From contig OU015569.1 in the NCBI GenBank assembly GCA_907165135.1, positions 806,001-870,000 on the forward strand: 64,000 nucleotides of DNA, in the 5' to 3' direction. Positions within the stretch are counted from its first letter, which is position 1. Each line of letters opens with the position of its first letter. This document shows positions 48,966 to 58,002 of this stretch, in pieces. This stretch comes from Oikopleura dioica (Eukaryota > Chordata > Appendicularia > Copelata > Oikopleuridae). The position numbers and the translations under genes were made by a program. The notes under the pieces were generated by a model. That model was not told where the DNA came from. It ran no database searches and was given only the letters and a program-made list of their open reading frames with translations.

Positions 48966-49984
48966 ATGAAGCTCGCCGCCTTTATCATCGGGTCCCTTTA
49001 CGCCCAAGATGCTTACGAGTACACCTACGGTAAGGAAGAGAAAGAGAGCTTTCTAGAGAGTTTAGCAAAAAGGCAGAAAGGTAAAACGTAAGTTCAGATA
49101 GCGACATCGCTCGCACCGACTACGCCGACGAGTACTACTTCTACGAGTACATTGACGAGCTCGGCAACAAGAAGAAAAAGAAGAAGAATAAGAAGAACAA
49201 GAACAACAACTACAACAACAACAACTACAACAACAACAACTATAACAACAACAACTACGCCTCCGATCCATACAACTACAACACCGGCTGGAACACCGGA
49301 TACGCCGCCAATTATGGCGCTAAAGTCAGCGACGGATCCGGCAAGGGCGTTGACTCAGATGTTGTCGGCAACGGTCGATTCTGCTGGAACTGCAAAACTA
49401 CGATCAAGATGAAGTACGACTCCGATGGTGTCTGGACCGGCTATGAGGACGCTTACGATTCGTGCTTCGATGATGGCTACATCGAGAAATGCGTCGGCGA
49501 AGAGTACTACTGCGATTGGGAAGAGCGTCGCCACAAGGGCGTCGTCGTCGGTGTTGCCGGAGGCTGCAAGGCTCCAGAGGCTTGCTTGAGAGGAATGATC
49601 CAGAACTTCCACTGGAAGGTGAACACCTACAACGATCCCAAGGTCAAGGGCGATCAATGCAAGGCTGGAACCTTGAGAGAGACGAACATGTACCCCGATT
49701 CTGTCTGCCGATGGTGCTGCGACGCTCTTACTGACACTCTCGACCGATACGAGCCCGCTATCGCCCAGCTTTGCAACCACAAGTCATACGCTGGATCTCC
49801 CGGCAAAGCATACGACACGGACAAGGGTGCTACTTTCGTCTGGGCCGCCGATGGCAACCTCTTCAACGGGCTCAACGTCGATGGCAAGTTCCACTCGCTT
49901 TTCATGGTCCACAGGCAGTACGCTCTTGGGCAAGGCGCCGGCACTCTCAGCGCAGGCGACATGGTCCGCGGACAATTTTCTTAA
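48966..49984 (+). CDS. Secreted Tyr/Asn-rich, Cys-rich protein (house-protein-like)
   Basis: Exon 1 (48966-49029) is MKLAAFIIGSLYAQDAYEYT, a signal peptide running into a Tyr-rich start. One GT-AG intron follows, then a single long exon: EYYFYEYIDELG, a poly-Lys and Asn/Tyr repeat tract (49165-49260), YNTGWNTGYAANYG, and a compact Cys domain: RFCWNCKTTIKMKY, SCFDDGYIEKCVGEEYYC, GGCKAPEACLRGMIQNF, DSVCRWCCDAL, ending DMVRGQFS at 49984. Codon choice is C-rich, as in creatine kinase, suggesting high expression. Signal peptide, low-complexity Tyr/Asn tract and Cys domain would suit an extracellular structural protein such as a larvacean house component (inference). Confidence 0.75.
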
Positions 49985-50041
49985 ACTCAACACTCTCCGC
50001 TATTCAATACCAATAAAAACGCTTTCTTCACAATTTCACAA

Positions 50042-50959
50042 TTACACTTTATTTTTTCTCGTTTCTTGTTGCAGCATTTCCAGTGCCTTCGTCACGGCGT
50101 CTACAAACTTGAGGTGATAGTAGCCCAGACTTGAAAGTGATTGAACCACGATTTTGTCGCCGTGCAGTTTGTCGCGCAAAGTTTCTGGAATTTTTATTTC
50201 CGACTGTTTTTCCTTTTCCATCGCTTCTCTGTGCATTTCCAACTCGTTTTTCAAGAAATCAACGAGGGTAGTTCCGCAAGCAGGCGAATGGAGCTGCTCT
50301 ATTTTCATTCCATTTTCCAGCAAGCCGGCGAGAATGTCGTGAAAGAATTCGCAGCTGGGCTCGGCAACCTGTGTAGAAAACCTGAGTCAGGGTCTGAAAG
50401 AGCCAAATTGGGCCGCTATAGTTTGGAAATTGATTCAAAAAGTAGTTTTGCGAAGCCGCTTTGCGGCTTCGTTTTAAAAGCCGCTACGCGGCTTTTCATT
50501 TGGGCTCTTTCAGACCCTGACTCAGGTTTTGAACACAGGTTGCCGAACTCAGATTCACAGCCAAAGACGGCGATCTCGAAGAGGAAGTCATTTTCGTCCG
50601 CGAATTGGTAGAGGCATTTGTTTTTTGGATACTGTCGCATAAGAAGCTTTATGTCGTCGATTTGAAGGAAGTTTTTGGGCAGGCTGAGCACTCTAGAATC
50701 GCCAAGGATGAGGACAATCAGGCGAATGAGCATGACCCGAACTTCGCGGTCAAAATCTTTGACAGCGAGCTCAAGAACGCAGTGAATTCTTGCTTCGAAA
50801 GACTTGTCCTTTGGCGAACCGCAAAACGCATGGAACTCGTCTTGAAATTTTCAATTTATACGAAAGAGCGCTTTTTTTACCGTAAACAATCGGCAAGGAA
50901 TGCAGTCTCGAGTTGAGGGCGATCGAGTACTTCGATCGTTTCTGATTTCTGTAGCCCAT
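50042..50959 (-). CDS. Helical-repeat-like protein, unidentified; exon split by a MITE
   Basis: Starts at 50959 (MGYRNQKRSKYSIALNSRLH). After one intron it reads KDKSFEARIHCVLELAVKDF DREVRVMLIRLIVLIL, a HEAT/ARM-like helix pair, then KNKCLYQFADENDFLFEIAV, FFHDILAGLLENGMKIEQLH, and ends in a helix with EMLQQETRKNKV at 50042. About 240 residues. A vague resemblance to C-terminal parts of ARM-fold proteins is not enough for a name. The MITE at 50355-50552 interrupts the reading frame between FGC and EFFHD. Excising it with one duplication copy restores an unbroken frame. Confidence 0.6.
50355..50552. mobile_element. MITE-1 copy inside a coding exon
   Basis: CTGGGCTCGGCAACCTGTGT to GGTTGCCGAACTCAG, flanks ATTCGCAG and ATTCACAG (7 of 8). 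On the minus (gene) strand, the GT after CGGCAACCT and the terminal CCCAG give an in-frame 24-base addition when used as splice sites. Confidence 0.9.
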
Positions 50960-51495
50960 GATTGTCTCTAAATCACGTTTTCTCAAGCGGTTTCGTTCAT
51001 TCGATTTTCGATTACCTAATTCCTCGTCTTATTTTGGATAGAATTTTCATTAGATAATCAGCACTTTTCTAGTCAGAGTTGCAAATTCTGCTTTATTTTT
51101 GCTGAGCTAAGCTGAGCTGGCCTATTTCGGAGGTAACTGAGCTGAGCTGAACTGAGCAGACCTTTTTTTTAAAGTAGTTGAGCTGAGCTGAGCTAAGCGG
51201 ACCCTAATTAGAGCTGAGCTGAGCTGGTTGAGCTGAGCTCTTTTTTACTGTGTTTTTAGTAGTAAAATTGTGTTAAAATCATTGAGCTGAGCTGAGCCAA
51301 GTGATAATTGTCTGAGCTGAGCTGAGCTGAGCAGAACAGCTCTTGCTCGAAAATAATTGTGCTGAGCTGAGTGAAAATTGTCTGAGCTGAGCTGAGAAGA
51401 TCAGATCATTTTCAAAAATCACTGAGCTGAGCTGAGTGACTGCTCAGCTCACTCAGCTCAGCAAATTTACAACTCTGTTTCTAGTTCCTTTTTTT
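50960..51495. other. Spacer with GAGCT-type repeats
   Basis: Mostly occupied by the interrupted TGAGC repeat described separately. No coding exon seen. Confidence 0.5.
51105..51470. repeat. Interrupted GAGCT/TGAGC tandem repeat
   Basis: Many runs of GAGCTGAGCTGAGC separated by AT-rich pieces (for example at 51115, 51140, 51182, 51215, 51280, 51315, 51385, 51425). A short inverse run (CTCAGCTCACTCAGCTCAGC) at about 51450 could fold back on the others. Confidence 0.85.
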
Positions 51496-51792
51496 CTATT
51501 CCATTCCTATGCTATTGAGTAGATTTGTGCAGAGAACTGTATGATGCGTCTGATACAAGTTTCGAATCTCATTCGGCAGTTCCTGATTTTGCCCTATAAA
51601 AAATGCAATCGAGGATGAAGTTTGCATCATCACGTCTGGATTCGCCAGATATTTCCATTTTTCGAACACGATCGCAAAGTAAATCTTCTCGTCGCTCCGC
51701 GCTTCCAAAAATTTGAAAATCTTCTCTTCGACCAGCCAGGGAGGCTCATTTTCTTTTGTCACTTCCCCTCCCAGACCTTGCCAAAAGTGCAT
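51496..51792 (-). CDS. Hypothetical ORF
   Basis: 98 codons: MHFWQGLGGEVTKENEPPWL ... EKIFKFLEARSDEKIYFAIV ... ending LLNSIGME. Regular mix of residues with amphipathic helices suggests a real exon, possibly the last exon of a minus-strand gene. No family recognised. The 5' side is a MITE, so upstream exons were not followed. Confidence 0.4.
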   Translation of the reverse strand: MHFWQGLGGEVTKENEPPWLVEEKIFKFLEARSDEKIYFAIVFEKWKYLANPDVMMQTSSSIAFFIGQNQELPNEIRNLYQTHHTVLCTNLLNSIGME

Positions 51793-51846
51793 AATCCACC
51801 TACATGCATCTCACTTGCTCAAAATCAACGAAAAAGTCATATTCCG

Positions 51847-52000
51847 CGCTCGGAATTTTTGTAGAAAACCTGAGTCAGGTTTTGAAGAGCTAAAATAAAA
51901 ACCGCGAAACGGCTTCCTGTTTGAATAAGCCGCTACGCGGCTTTTCATTTTAGCTCTTCAGAACCTGACTCAGGTTTTTTACGCAGGTTTCCGAGCTCAG
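51847..52000. mobile_element. MITE-1 degenerate copy
   Basis: GTAGAAAACCTGAGTCAGG and CCTGACTCAGG ends with eroded hairpin modules. Confidence 0.8.
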
Positions 52001-52097
52001 GCCATATCGTTAAAATGCTCTATTTTCACTATATTAACAGATACTGGCAGTTATACAAGTACAGCGCGAATTAATTAAAAAAGGGTCAATCAGGGAT

Positions 52098-53952
52098 TCA
52101 GCTGGAATTTGTGCCACTCTCTTCGTTGACTTTCTCTTGAAGCGTTTCTTCTGAGAATTTGTCTTTGGCCTGTTCAGGATGTTGCGCGTCCCAAAGAGTC
52201 GGGTTTTCAGCCTGGAGACCGGCAAGTCGCAGTTTTTCGTTGAAAAGAGCTCGGGCAAACACGTACAAATCCATCTAAAATCAAAATTTGTTTCCTGAAG
52301 ATTCCGGGTTTGTGAGACTGGGCTCGGCAACCTGTGTAGAAAACCTGAGTCAGGGTCTGAAAGAGCTGAAATGAAAAGCCGCGCAGCTATTCTTCAGAGT
52401 CTTTCAGCTCTTTGAGAGCCTGACTCAGGTTTTCTACACAGGTTGCCGAGCCCAGCTCTGAAAAGATCAGCATCTTACTACATCTACTACCTCGTGCGAC
52501 AACGGCCCTTTCATCAAAAACTCCTTCGCGGCGGTGGACATGTGTTTCTTATCCAGCGTCCTTGTTGTATTCATCGCTAGAAAATTACCATAAGAAACTT
52601 CTTCACCAAAGCCTTTATCATTACCTATCTTGGCAAACTCGGATCTCGCTGCTTCTCTTGCTCCTTTGAAATACTGCGGGAGGAGCTTTTGAAAGAGCGA
52701 AAGAGTGTCTTCGAATTGTTCCAAAATTCCAACGATGAAATAATCACGCAGGATTCGCTTCTTCGCGATTTCAGCGGCCGCAGCCTTGGCTTCGTAGCCT
52801 CTGCTTTCCCCTTGCAGGTTTGGGAGTTGCCGCAGAAAAAGCGGGTGTATTTCCAAACGACGGTGGTGCAGTCCTTCATCTTTCGACGGATGCAGGTGTC
52901 GATGTCGAGCCGCTCGTCCTCGAAGTCGTGGGAGTTTTCCTTCGTTCTCGCCCCAGTCTAAGATGACTTAAAATCGGAAGTTGGAGAAATCACACCTTGT
53001 GGATCCAACCATTCTGCTTGAACCAGTATCGACTCTCAAACCAGCTGATGGGCTCGCGCATGACGTTGATCCATGTGGGCGCTTCCATTCCGTACTCGGT
53101 GAAATTGAAGAAATAGTGATGCTTCATCACGGTCATCGGGGGCCGGAGAATCGACTTCAAATAGGCGGCTAAAAAGACGATAAGAAAATGAAGAGTGCTC
53201 CGTTTCCCTTACCAAGTCCTTCTTCGTCGTCGAACTTCATCATTGCCGAGTCGATTTTGATGTGTTCGTAGTTGTTCCACTGAGAAAGCATCGTCAAAAT
53301 GTTATGCATCGTGGTCGAACCGCATTTTGGCAACTTGTTGTGAAGTATAAAACCGGGATTCGGAGCTACCAGCGACTTTTTCAAGTTTTCAAAGTGCTTT
53401 TTAGATAATTTTGGGGTTTGAACTAGGGCTAGGATTTGTTAATAAGGGCTTATCTAATGAGAATCATCAAATAAAGCGAGATTAAAAACTCTCCTTTGGA
53501 GCAGCATTGAGAGTATCCAAGTCGACTTGCGAGAGTTCTGGTAAGGAAATTGGGGTGTCGCGCTGAATCAAATGCACTTCATCCTTCTTTTCAAGCATTT
53601 CAGCAAGCTGCGATTCGAATCCTTCAATTGGCGGCCTTGGTTTTGTTGAAAGCTTTAAAAATATCGTAAAAAATCGAACAAGAAAGTCGAACAATTCGAC
53701 ATTCTTAGATCTTACATGCGGCAGAAGTTTTTCCAGGTCAAGGTTTCTTTGCTGTACGAGAACGAACAAAACGACTAGAGTGATAAGAAGAACGGTCAGG
53801 ACAGCATTGCCGGCAAAGGACTGGGCGATTCGGCGACGAGCATCGGCGGCGCTCTCCCGTTTCGCGAGCTTGAGCCCCTTTGACGCCGATTTGGACCTCT
53901 TGGCGCCTTTCTTCTTCCCAAGAAGCGAGATCTTCTCCGACTTCGACTTCAT
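52098..53952 (-). CDS. Uronyl/hexuronyl 2-O-sulfotransferase-like, Golgi type II membrane enzyme
   Basis: Transfers sulfate from PAPS to uronic acids of glycosaminoglycans. Starts at 53952 with a basic tail and one membrane helix (AVLTVLLITLVVLFVLV). Next come the PAPS 5'-phosphosulfate loop (FILHNKLPKCGSTTMHNIL), the 3'-phosphate site (TWINVMREPISWFESRYWF), Cys-rich DTCIRRKMKDC and FFCGNSQTC, then YFIVGILEQFEDTLSLFQKL LPQYFKGA and the C-terminal DLYVFARALFNEKL. Stop 52098. GILEQFEDTL and KCGST favour the UST branch over HS2ST. Between FFCGNSQTC and the AKKRILRDYF helix (about 52790-52815) the frame shifts by one base with no plausible intron. This could be a sequence error, a tiny unusual intron or a mutation. 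A MITE sits in the last intron. Confidence 0.78.
52318..52455. mobile_element. MITE-1 short copy in the last sulfotransferase intron
   Basis: CTGGGCTCGG...CCGAGCCCAG with most modules lost. The flanking intron has its own GT donor (GAT|GTAGTAAG, minus strand) and TTTTAG acceptor. Confidence 0.88.
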
Positions 53953-55169
53953 CCAGATCCGATTTCAAGACACTTCTCTCATTTCAAAAACTAACGGCTC
54001 CTTCGTTTTCCTCAACCTTTTCAGAAATCAAGAAGAGCGCTTTGAGAGCACCGCCGCGGGCAAAGTTGCTACTTCTTAATGAGATTCTTTCAACCTTTTT
54101 CCCAAACAGTCCTTTCCTGCTTGTACTAATCAACAGGAAGAATTCCAACCTTTGCTCGGCAACCTTTGTAGAAAACCTGAGTCAAGTTCTAAAGAGCAAA
54201 ATGAAAAGCCGCGTAGCGGCTTTTTATGAACAAAGCCGCGAAGCGGCTTTGCCATGATTACCAAATTTATCTAATATTTAATACAAGCGAAGCCGCTTCG
54301 CGGCTCTGTTCATAAAAGCCGCTACGCGGCTTTTCATTTTGCTCTTTAGAACCTGACTCAGGTTTTCTACACAGGTTGCCGAGCCCAGATTCCAACCTAT
54401 CAACTCTAGGTTCTCGGTTCTTCTTTCAAATAGTAGAAAAAATCACCAGTAGCGATAATGAATTTATTTTTTCGAATTCGGCAACGCCGGTAGTAGCAAT
54501 TTGCAATCCCAATTGTAATCATGGCCTCATTTAGTAGTAGTACACAGTATGAAAAGTTCATCCCTTTTCTACGTGATTACCCCTTCTGCAAATTAATTTA
54601 TGGACGACCAAGGCCTTCTTTCTTTGAAACTGCAGCAAAAAACAGTAAGCAACAGCGAGTCAGCATAATTTGAGAAGGCGAAAATGTATAGAGAGAAGAG
54701 TGCGGCTTCTCAATTATTGACCAAGACCGTGACGAGTCGATCAAGCGTTGTTGAGAGTTCTGAAAGCTCGTAACGCAAGATGCATTAAGATAGATACTGT
54801 AAGCAGCAAGTGAGCTGTTCAATTAGCGCACGCATCACGCCAACAGTTTGCTATTAACTAGCAGGATGAGCAGCGTGCTTAAATGTTTAATTTCACCTCT
54901 TTGCCTCGAGATTGATTCCCTCTCAATTAATTTAGCCCTCTCTGATTTCCATTAATCCGCTCGGTAGCTGCTCGACGGCCCAGAATAGTAGCGCATGCAC
55001 GCGCTTATCGACGCTACTAGCGCGCTTCACCGTTGATCCCTTTCACTCTGACGAGCACCAGAGCTCACATACGACGCCCGACACACATAAGCCCATCGGC
55101 GCCCAGAAGTTAAATTCGACGAAAGAAGTATGCTCTTCGTTTTCTTTTTCTAGAGAGAGACAGAGTAGT
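53953..55169. other. Divergent intergenic interval
   Basis: Between the sulfotransferase start (-) and a small secreted gene (+). Holds one complete MITE-1 copy (54150-54388) and AT-rich sequence, with a GC-richer promoter-like part at 54960-55100. No supported exon. Confidence 0.5.
54150..54388. mobile_element. MITE-1 copy with perfect target duplication
   Basis: CTTTGCTCGG ... CCGAGCCCAG flanked by ATTCCAAC at 54142-54149 and 54389-54396. Confidence 0.95.
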
Positions 55170-55922
55170 ATGAAAATCAAGCTTCTCCTGATGGCTACTT
55201 TGTTTGTGGAGCTTGTTATTTCTGACCTGGGCTCGGAAACCTGTGTGGAAAACCTGAGTCAGGCTCTGAAAAAGCTTGAATGAAAAGCCGCGTGGCGGCT
55301 ATTTTTTAAAACTTCGCGGCTTCTTTTACTAAGCGGCTTTTCATTTATGCTCTTAAAACCCTGACTCAGGTTTTCTACACAGGTTTTCAAGCCCAGTTTC
55401 CGACTGCGCTGAGAAATTTATTGCCAAGTGGTTTTCAAAATTCTTGCTTGAAATTGGAAATTTTGCGAGATTTTCTTCCTTGATTTCGTCAAAGTTGAAA
55501 TCCAGAAAAGACAAAATCAAAGCCTGCCAACAAAAGTTTTTCGATGGAATGGTGCTGACCAGTGGTGCCAATTGCCGCGCTCATTTCATCAAGCTCTCAG
55601 CCTGTCTGGATTCTATTCAATGCTTGAGCCCGGCCACAGCTGCTGAAAACAACACGGTCTGTATTTTTGGCGTTTTAATTGACGATAGAAAGAAACAGGC
55701 TCGAAAGAGCGGTTGATTATCAGTCTTTGACGGATTAGTTCAATTTTCAATACGGCTCGTTGCCAGAATTGAGTATTTAGTAGCAGAAGGATGAAAATCT
55801 TAAAATTGATGAACGTTATGCTAACCATTACTATTACTTCTGCTTTTCAGGAGCTCAATCGTGGAATGATGGCGTCTTTTTGGACCGGGTTTAATCTGAA
55901 TACGTCTCTCGAAAAATCTTAA
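55170..55922 (+). CDS. Small secreted Cys-containing protein, exon split by a MITE
   Basis: ATG 55170 gives MKIKLLLMATLFVELVIS, a signal peptide. The frame is interrupted by the MITE at 55229-55396. Beyond it continue CAEKFIAKWFSKFLLEIGNF, ACQQKFFDGMVLTSGANCRA, KLSACLDSIQC and, after a GT-AG intron, ELNRGMMASFWTGFNLNTSL, stop 55920-55922. Removing the MITE and one 8-base flank gives one unbroken frame from ISD to CAEKF. Roughly 130 residues with six Cys. Unknown function, extracellular by signal peptide. Confidence 0.7.
55229..55396. mobile_element. MITE-1 copy inside a signal-peptide exon
   Basis: CTGGGCTCGGAAACCTGTGT ... CAGGTTTTCAAGCCCAG; flanks TTTCTGAC and TTTCCGAC (7 of 8). The first GT (55245) and terminal CCCAG as splice sites keep the frame and add eight codons. 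Confidence 0.92.
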
Positions 55923-55963
55923 ATACACGTTTTTGGGGACAATTCAGAAGGGGAAGTTCAAAA

Positions 55964-56420
55964 CTAACGGCTTTTTCTCGATGATTTTCTCGATGAGAAG
56001 GTTTCGTTTTTGTACTCTTCCCAACGCTTGAGCTCATTTTCGCGCACCTTGGCCATGTACTTCCCGTACTTGCTCGTGAATAAAAAGAGGAATATAAATC
56101 GCCTTCAATTTAGTTCAGCATTATTCATTATTCAACAAATGCTTGTTGATATATTTCAATTTTGCGGTTATCTTTAGTTGAACCACTTGAATAAAGAACA
56201 ATATACATACAAAATTGAGCAACAAGCTCGCCGAAACAATGATCTTTTTAATGAAATGCACATTGTCCGCTTTTTTACAGTTTTGGCTGTCTCTACTAAA
56301 AATTAGAAAATGACAACTTTCAAAACTTTCATGAAATATATTCTTCAAACTTCGCCAAGATCGGCCAAAAAGCCATACTCGAAAATCCGAAGAAAAAAAT
56401 CTTCGAAAAAGTCACTTTTT
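55964..56420 (-). CDS. Membrane protein fragment, hypothetical
   Basis: Reading the minus strand: a possible exon with SMAFWPILAKFEEYI (about 56330-56395), then KKADNVHFIKKIIVSASLLL NFVCILFFIQVV, one membrane helix (56170-56290), then KYGKYMAKVRENELKRWEEY and a basic tail, stop 55964. Further upstream (56480-56700) MKGLKTLLDFLKV and NWFAQATIITYSMGLICLP might be earlier exons. Boundaries are not secure. Confidence 0.4.
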
Positions 56421-57199
56421 ATACAAAAAACTTGACATCAAAACAATACATCATCAATTCCCCCCATCATCTTCGAAGGAAGGCAAATTAATCCCATTGA
56501 ATAAGTAATGATGGTGGCTTGAGCAAACCAGTTCTGGGCGAGTTTGGTCGATTCTGTCAAAAGTCCTACTTTGAGAAAATCGAGCAATGTCTTGAGCCAT
56601 GGGCTCGGCAACCTGTGTAGAAAACCTGAGTCAGGGTCTGACAGATCTTTGATGCAAAGCCCCGTAGCGGCTTATTTACGGCTTCGATAAAAAAAAGCCG
56701 CGGCTTTTCATTTTAGACCTTTCAGACCCTGACTCAGGTTTTTTGCACAGGTTTCCGAGCTCAGCTTGAGCCCTTTCATCGAGTGTTCCGTTCGAATCCG
56801 GCAGACATGGAGCTATGCGGGCTGTACAGACAGGGAAGAGTGTCAACCTGTCAGTGGTCATTTCATTTCAGTGACGTTAAAAATAGATAGATAATATTTT
56901 GATGATGCGAAACAGGTCACAATTAATCGGAGCAATGATCGCTCATAAAAAATGCCGCGTCTAAAATAAGCTACAAATAAAAAAAGGATAAAAGCTTTTA
57001 TCTAAAGACAATATTGACAACTCATGAGAGGGCTCACTTTGCCGACAAGAGCTGGTGCAGAAAGGAAAGAGATATTATATTCGATTCTGAGACGTCTGAC
57101 TGAATGATCGATTCAATTCAATTTCGATAAACTCGTGTCTGAAAGAATCTCAAACTAGAGTGTGCACTTCCGCTGAGTTTCGCTTCCCACTGGCAGCGG
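56421..57199. other. Interval with one MITE
   Basis: Contains MITE-1 copy 56599-56764 and possible upstream exons of the minus-strand membrane protein. The stretch 56870-57199 is AT-rich with no supported feature before the ATG at 57200. Confidence 0.4.
56599..56764. mobile_element. MITE-1 copy with perfect target duplication
   Basis: Flanked by CTTGAGCC on both sides (56591-56598, 56765-56772). Internal modules eroded. Left end starts ATGGG instead of CTGGG, destroying the terminal CAG acceptor on the minus strand. Confidence 0.93.
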
Positions 57200-57327
57200 A
57201 TGAACGAGTTGTACGCCGACTGGAATCCGTTTTGCAGCGCAAAAAAGCGAGCTGTTTCAAAATTAAAAATGCCTCAAGATCAACCAGCGCCGGAAAATTT
57301 TCCGACTCCGAAAATTCGCGAGTCGTA

Positions 57328-57583
57328 TGAAGGGATCCTAGCTTCTGCTGAATCTCCCACTTCTAGCGTAGTTTGCCTGCTCTCTATATCTGGACGAGTG
57401 AAGAAAACGAGTAAAGTATCTTTGACGTCTGTATTTCGAGCTGGAGTAAAATAGAGGTTAATTCACGAACTGCGTGAATTACCGAATGGAGAGAAATACA
57501 CGGCGGCGACCGAGCAAAGCTCGATCTAGATAAGCAAGTGACCTTAGGGGACGAGGGAGTCTAACGAATCTAAGATCCCAATA
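57328..57583 (-). repeat. LTR (3' LTR of the minus-strand element)
   Basis: 256 bases starting TGAAGGGATCC and ending GATCCCAATA. By eye identical to the other LTR at 61360-61615, so the insertion is very recent. On the minus strand a purine tract ending ATGGGGGG lies just before it, a typical polypurine tract. Confidence 0.93.
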
Positions 57584-58002
57584 CCCCCCATGAGACTGAA
57601 ACGTCCTCTAAGGCCAAAGTGTGTGATTTTTGCAGGAGTATAAGCGTAAGATGAGTAACATGGCAGGTTCGAAACGTCGAGGCAGTCTGATTCGCGTTAA
57701 AAAACCCTTTTTTGGGAAAAAGCTTGAATCAGATGCGAAGTTTTCGTGATGTCCGAGCGGTGATGACATGAAGGAGTAGCTGCACATGTAGAAGAACTCA
57801 AAATACGTCGGCGACGGTAAACTGTGATAATTTCCGTACCTTTTCAGGCCCCGGTCGATGAATAGGGGACCTGAGTGGGGCAGTACTTGCGCTTAGTCGT
57901 ATGACTGACCCGAGTTTGTGCCGATGTTTAGAGGTTCGACGGGCCTCGTTTCACGGTGTGCTCGTTTTGTATGTTTCGGGAGATGAGCTGCTCCAACTTC
58001 GG

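Noticed and set aside
49062-49271. Ser/Cys-rich minus-strand ORF
   Set aside because: It is the antisense of the Asn/Lys/Tyr repeat tract in the secreted protein gene.
50042-50959. Naming the helical protein BRAT1
   Set aside because: Only a short DREVR-type helix resembles it; not enough to name.
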